Shown here in pieces: positions 21,092-21,350 of a stretch of DNA of 21,350 nt (its first letter is position 1; the number at the start of each line of letters is the position of its first letter). The translations under genes were made by a program, and so were the position numbers. Source of the stretch: VAZQ01 sp036502925 (GTDB lineage: Bacteria > Pseudomonadota > Alphaproteobacteria > Rhizobiales > Xanthobacteraceae); NCBI GenBank assembly GCA_036502925.1, contig DASXXS010000003.1, forward strand, positions 1-21,350. The letters are read 5' to 3'. The notes below the pieces were generated by a model that saw only the letters and a program-made list of their open reading frames with translations, had not been told where the DNA came from and did no database searches.

Positions 21092-21350
21092 CTAGCGTTT
21101 GGACCAATAATCCGGGTTCTGCTTGAAGATCCTCTTGGGGATCATGCCGTATACCATCTGCACCGCGTCGACCGCTTCGCCCACCCGGAAATCGACCGCA
21201 ACGCTGGCGAGCGCATAGGCATCCGCCGCCGACAGGCCTTTCTTGTCGCGCAGGAAGGCGACGGTCTCCTGCACGGCTTCCTGCAGCGCCTTGTTGAGAT
21301 CGAGGTCCAGTCCCATCGCATAATAGGACGACGCGTCCTCCGCGCGCGGC
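21092..21350 (-). CDS. Acetamidase/formamidase family protein, C-terminal part
   Basis: Gene cut by the right window edge. The minus-strand frame is open from the edge to the TAG at 21094-21092, giving at least 85 residues. The peptide reads A-E-D-A-S-S-Y-Y-A-M-G-L-D-L-D, then a helix E-A-V-Q-E-T-V-A-F-L, G-L-S-A-A-D-A-Y-A-L-A-S-V-A-V-D-F-R-V-G-E-A-V-D and the end M-I-P-K-R-I-F. These match the C-terminal end of the FmdA/AmdA family, which hydrolyses formamide or short aliphatic amides to the acid and ammonia. The internal ATG at 21316 is not a start, since homology continues upstream. Usual family length is about 300 residues or more, so most of the protein lies outside. Confidence 0.8.
   Translation of the reverse strand, partial: PRAEDASSYYAMGLDLDLNKALQEAVQETVAFLRDKKGLSAADAYALASVAVDFRVGEAVDAVQMVYGMIPKRIFKQNPDYWSKR

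Noticed and set aside
20916..21107. 63-codon minus-strand frame overlapping the amidase 3' end
   Set aside because: Pro/His/Arg-rich without a convincing ribosome binding site; it overlaps the amidase stop and the start region of the Gly-rich gene. It could be repeat-derived, but coding evidence is lacking.

Overview
The window is high-GC DNA. Its dense same-strand operons, peptide-type ABC transporter, CoxL/IorB-type molybdoenzyme subunit, small secreted proteins and palindromic intergenic repeats suggest an alphaproteobacterium, probably Hyphomicrobiales near Bradyrhizobium or Xanthobacteraceae. This assignment rests on gene families and remembered repeat types; no rRNA or marker gene is present.

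Region 1 (1-14.8 kb, all plus strand) is a transport and catabolism locus. It opens with the molybdopterin-binding subunit of a xanthine dehydrogenase-family hydroxylase (7-2211). A 347-bp gap follows, holding an ATAC-N7-GTAT LysR-type box and a second small palindrome. Then comes a tightly packed run: a complete five-gene peptide/nickel-type ABC importer (2559-7925), an alpha/beta-hydrolase with an extra N-terminal domain, a flavin dehydrogenase, an acyl-CoA ligase, a quinone-oxidoreductase-type dehydrogenase, a VOC protein and a creatininase-family protein. Most junctions are 1-4 bp overlaps (ATGA, GTGA, TGATG), so the genes are probably co-transcribed and translationally coupled. A plausible reading is that the importer brings in an organic compound, hydrolase and amidohydrolase-like enzymes open it, redox enzymes modify it and the ligase activates an acid product as a CoA thioester. 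I recognise no described pathway with this gene set and cannot name the substrate.

Region 2 (14.8-15.1 kb) carries a tRNA-Gln(CUG)-like 3' remnant without its 5' acceptor strand, possibly a scar of site-specific integration.

Region 3 (15.1-18.0 kb) holds a DapA-superfamily lyase lacking the usual Thr-Thr motif, and convergent to it a 3-hydroxybenzoate 6-monooxygenase-like flavoprotein and a secreted CHRD protein. A 91-bp imperfect palindrome lies between the convergent genes.

Region 4 (18.0-21.35 kb) contains mostly small envelope or unknown genes: a 97-aa unknown protein, a MAPEG membrane protein, an 85-aa secreted protein, a 54-aa membrane protein, a 121-aa secreted protein and a secreted Gly-rich protein. 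At the right edge is the C-terminus of an acetamidase/formamidase. Repeats are dense here: a perfect 34-bp-arm inverted repeat, a rhizobial-type interspersed palindrome apparently interrupted by about 55 bp, and a terminator-like hairpin.
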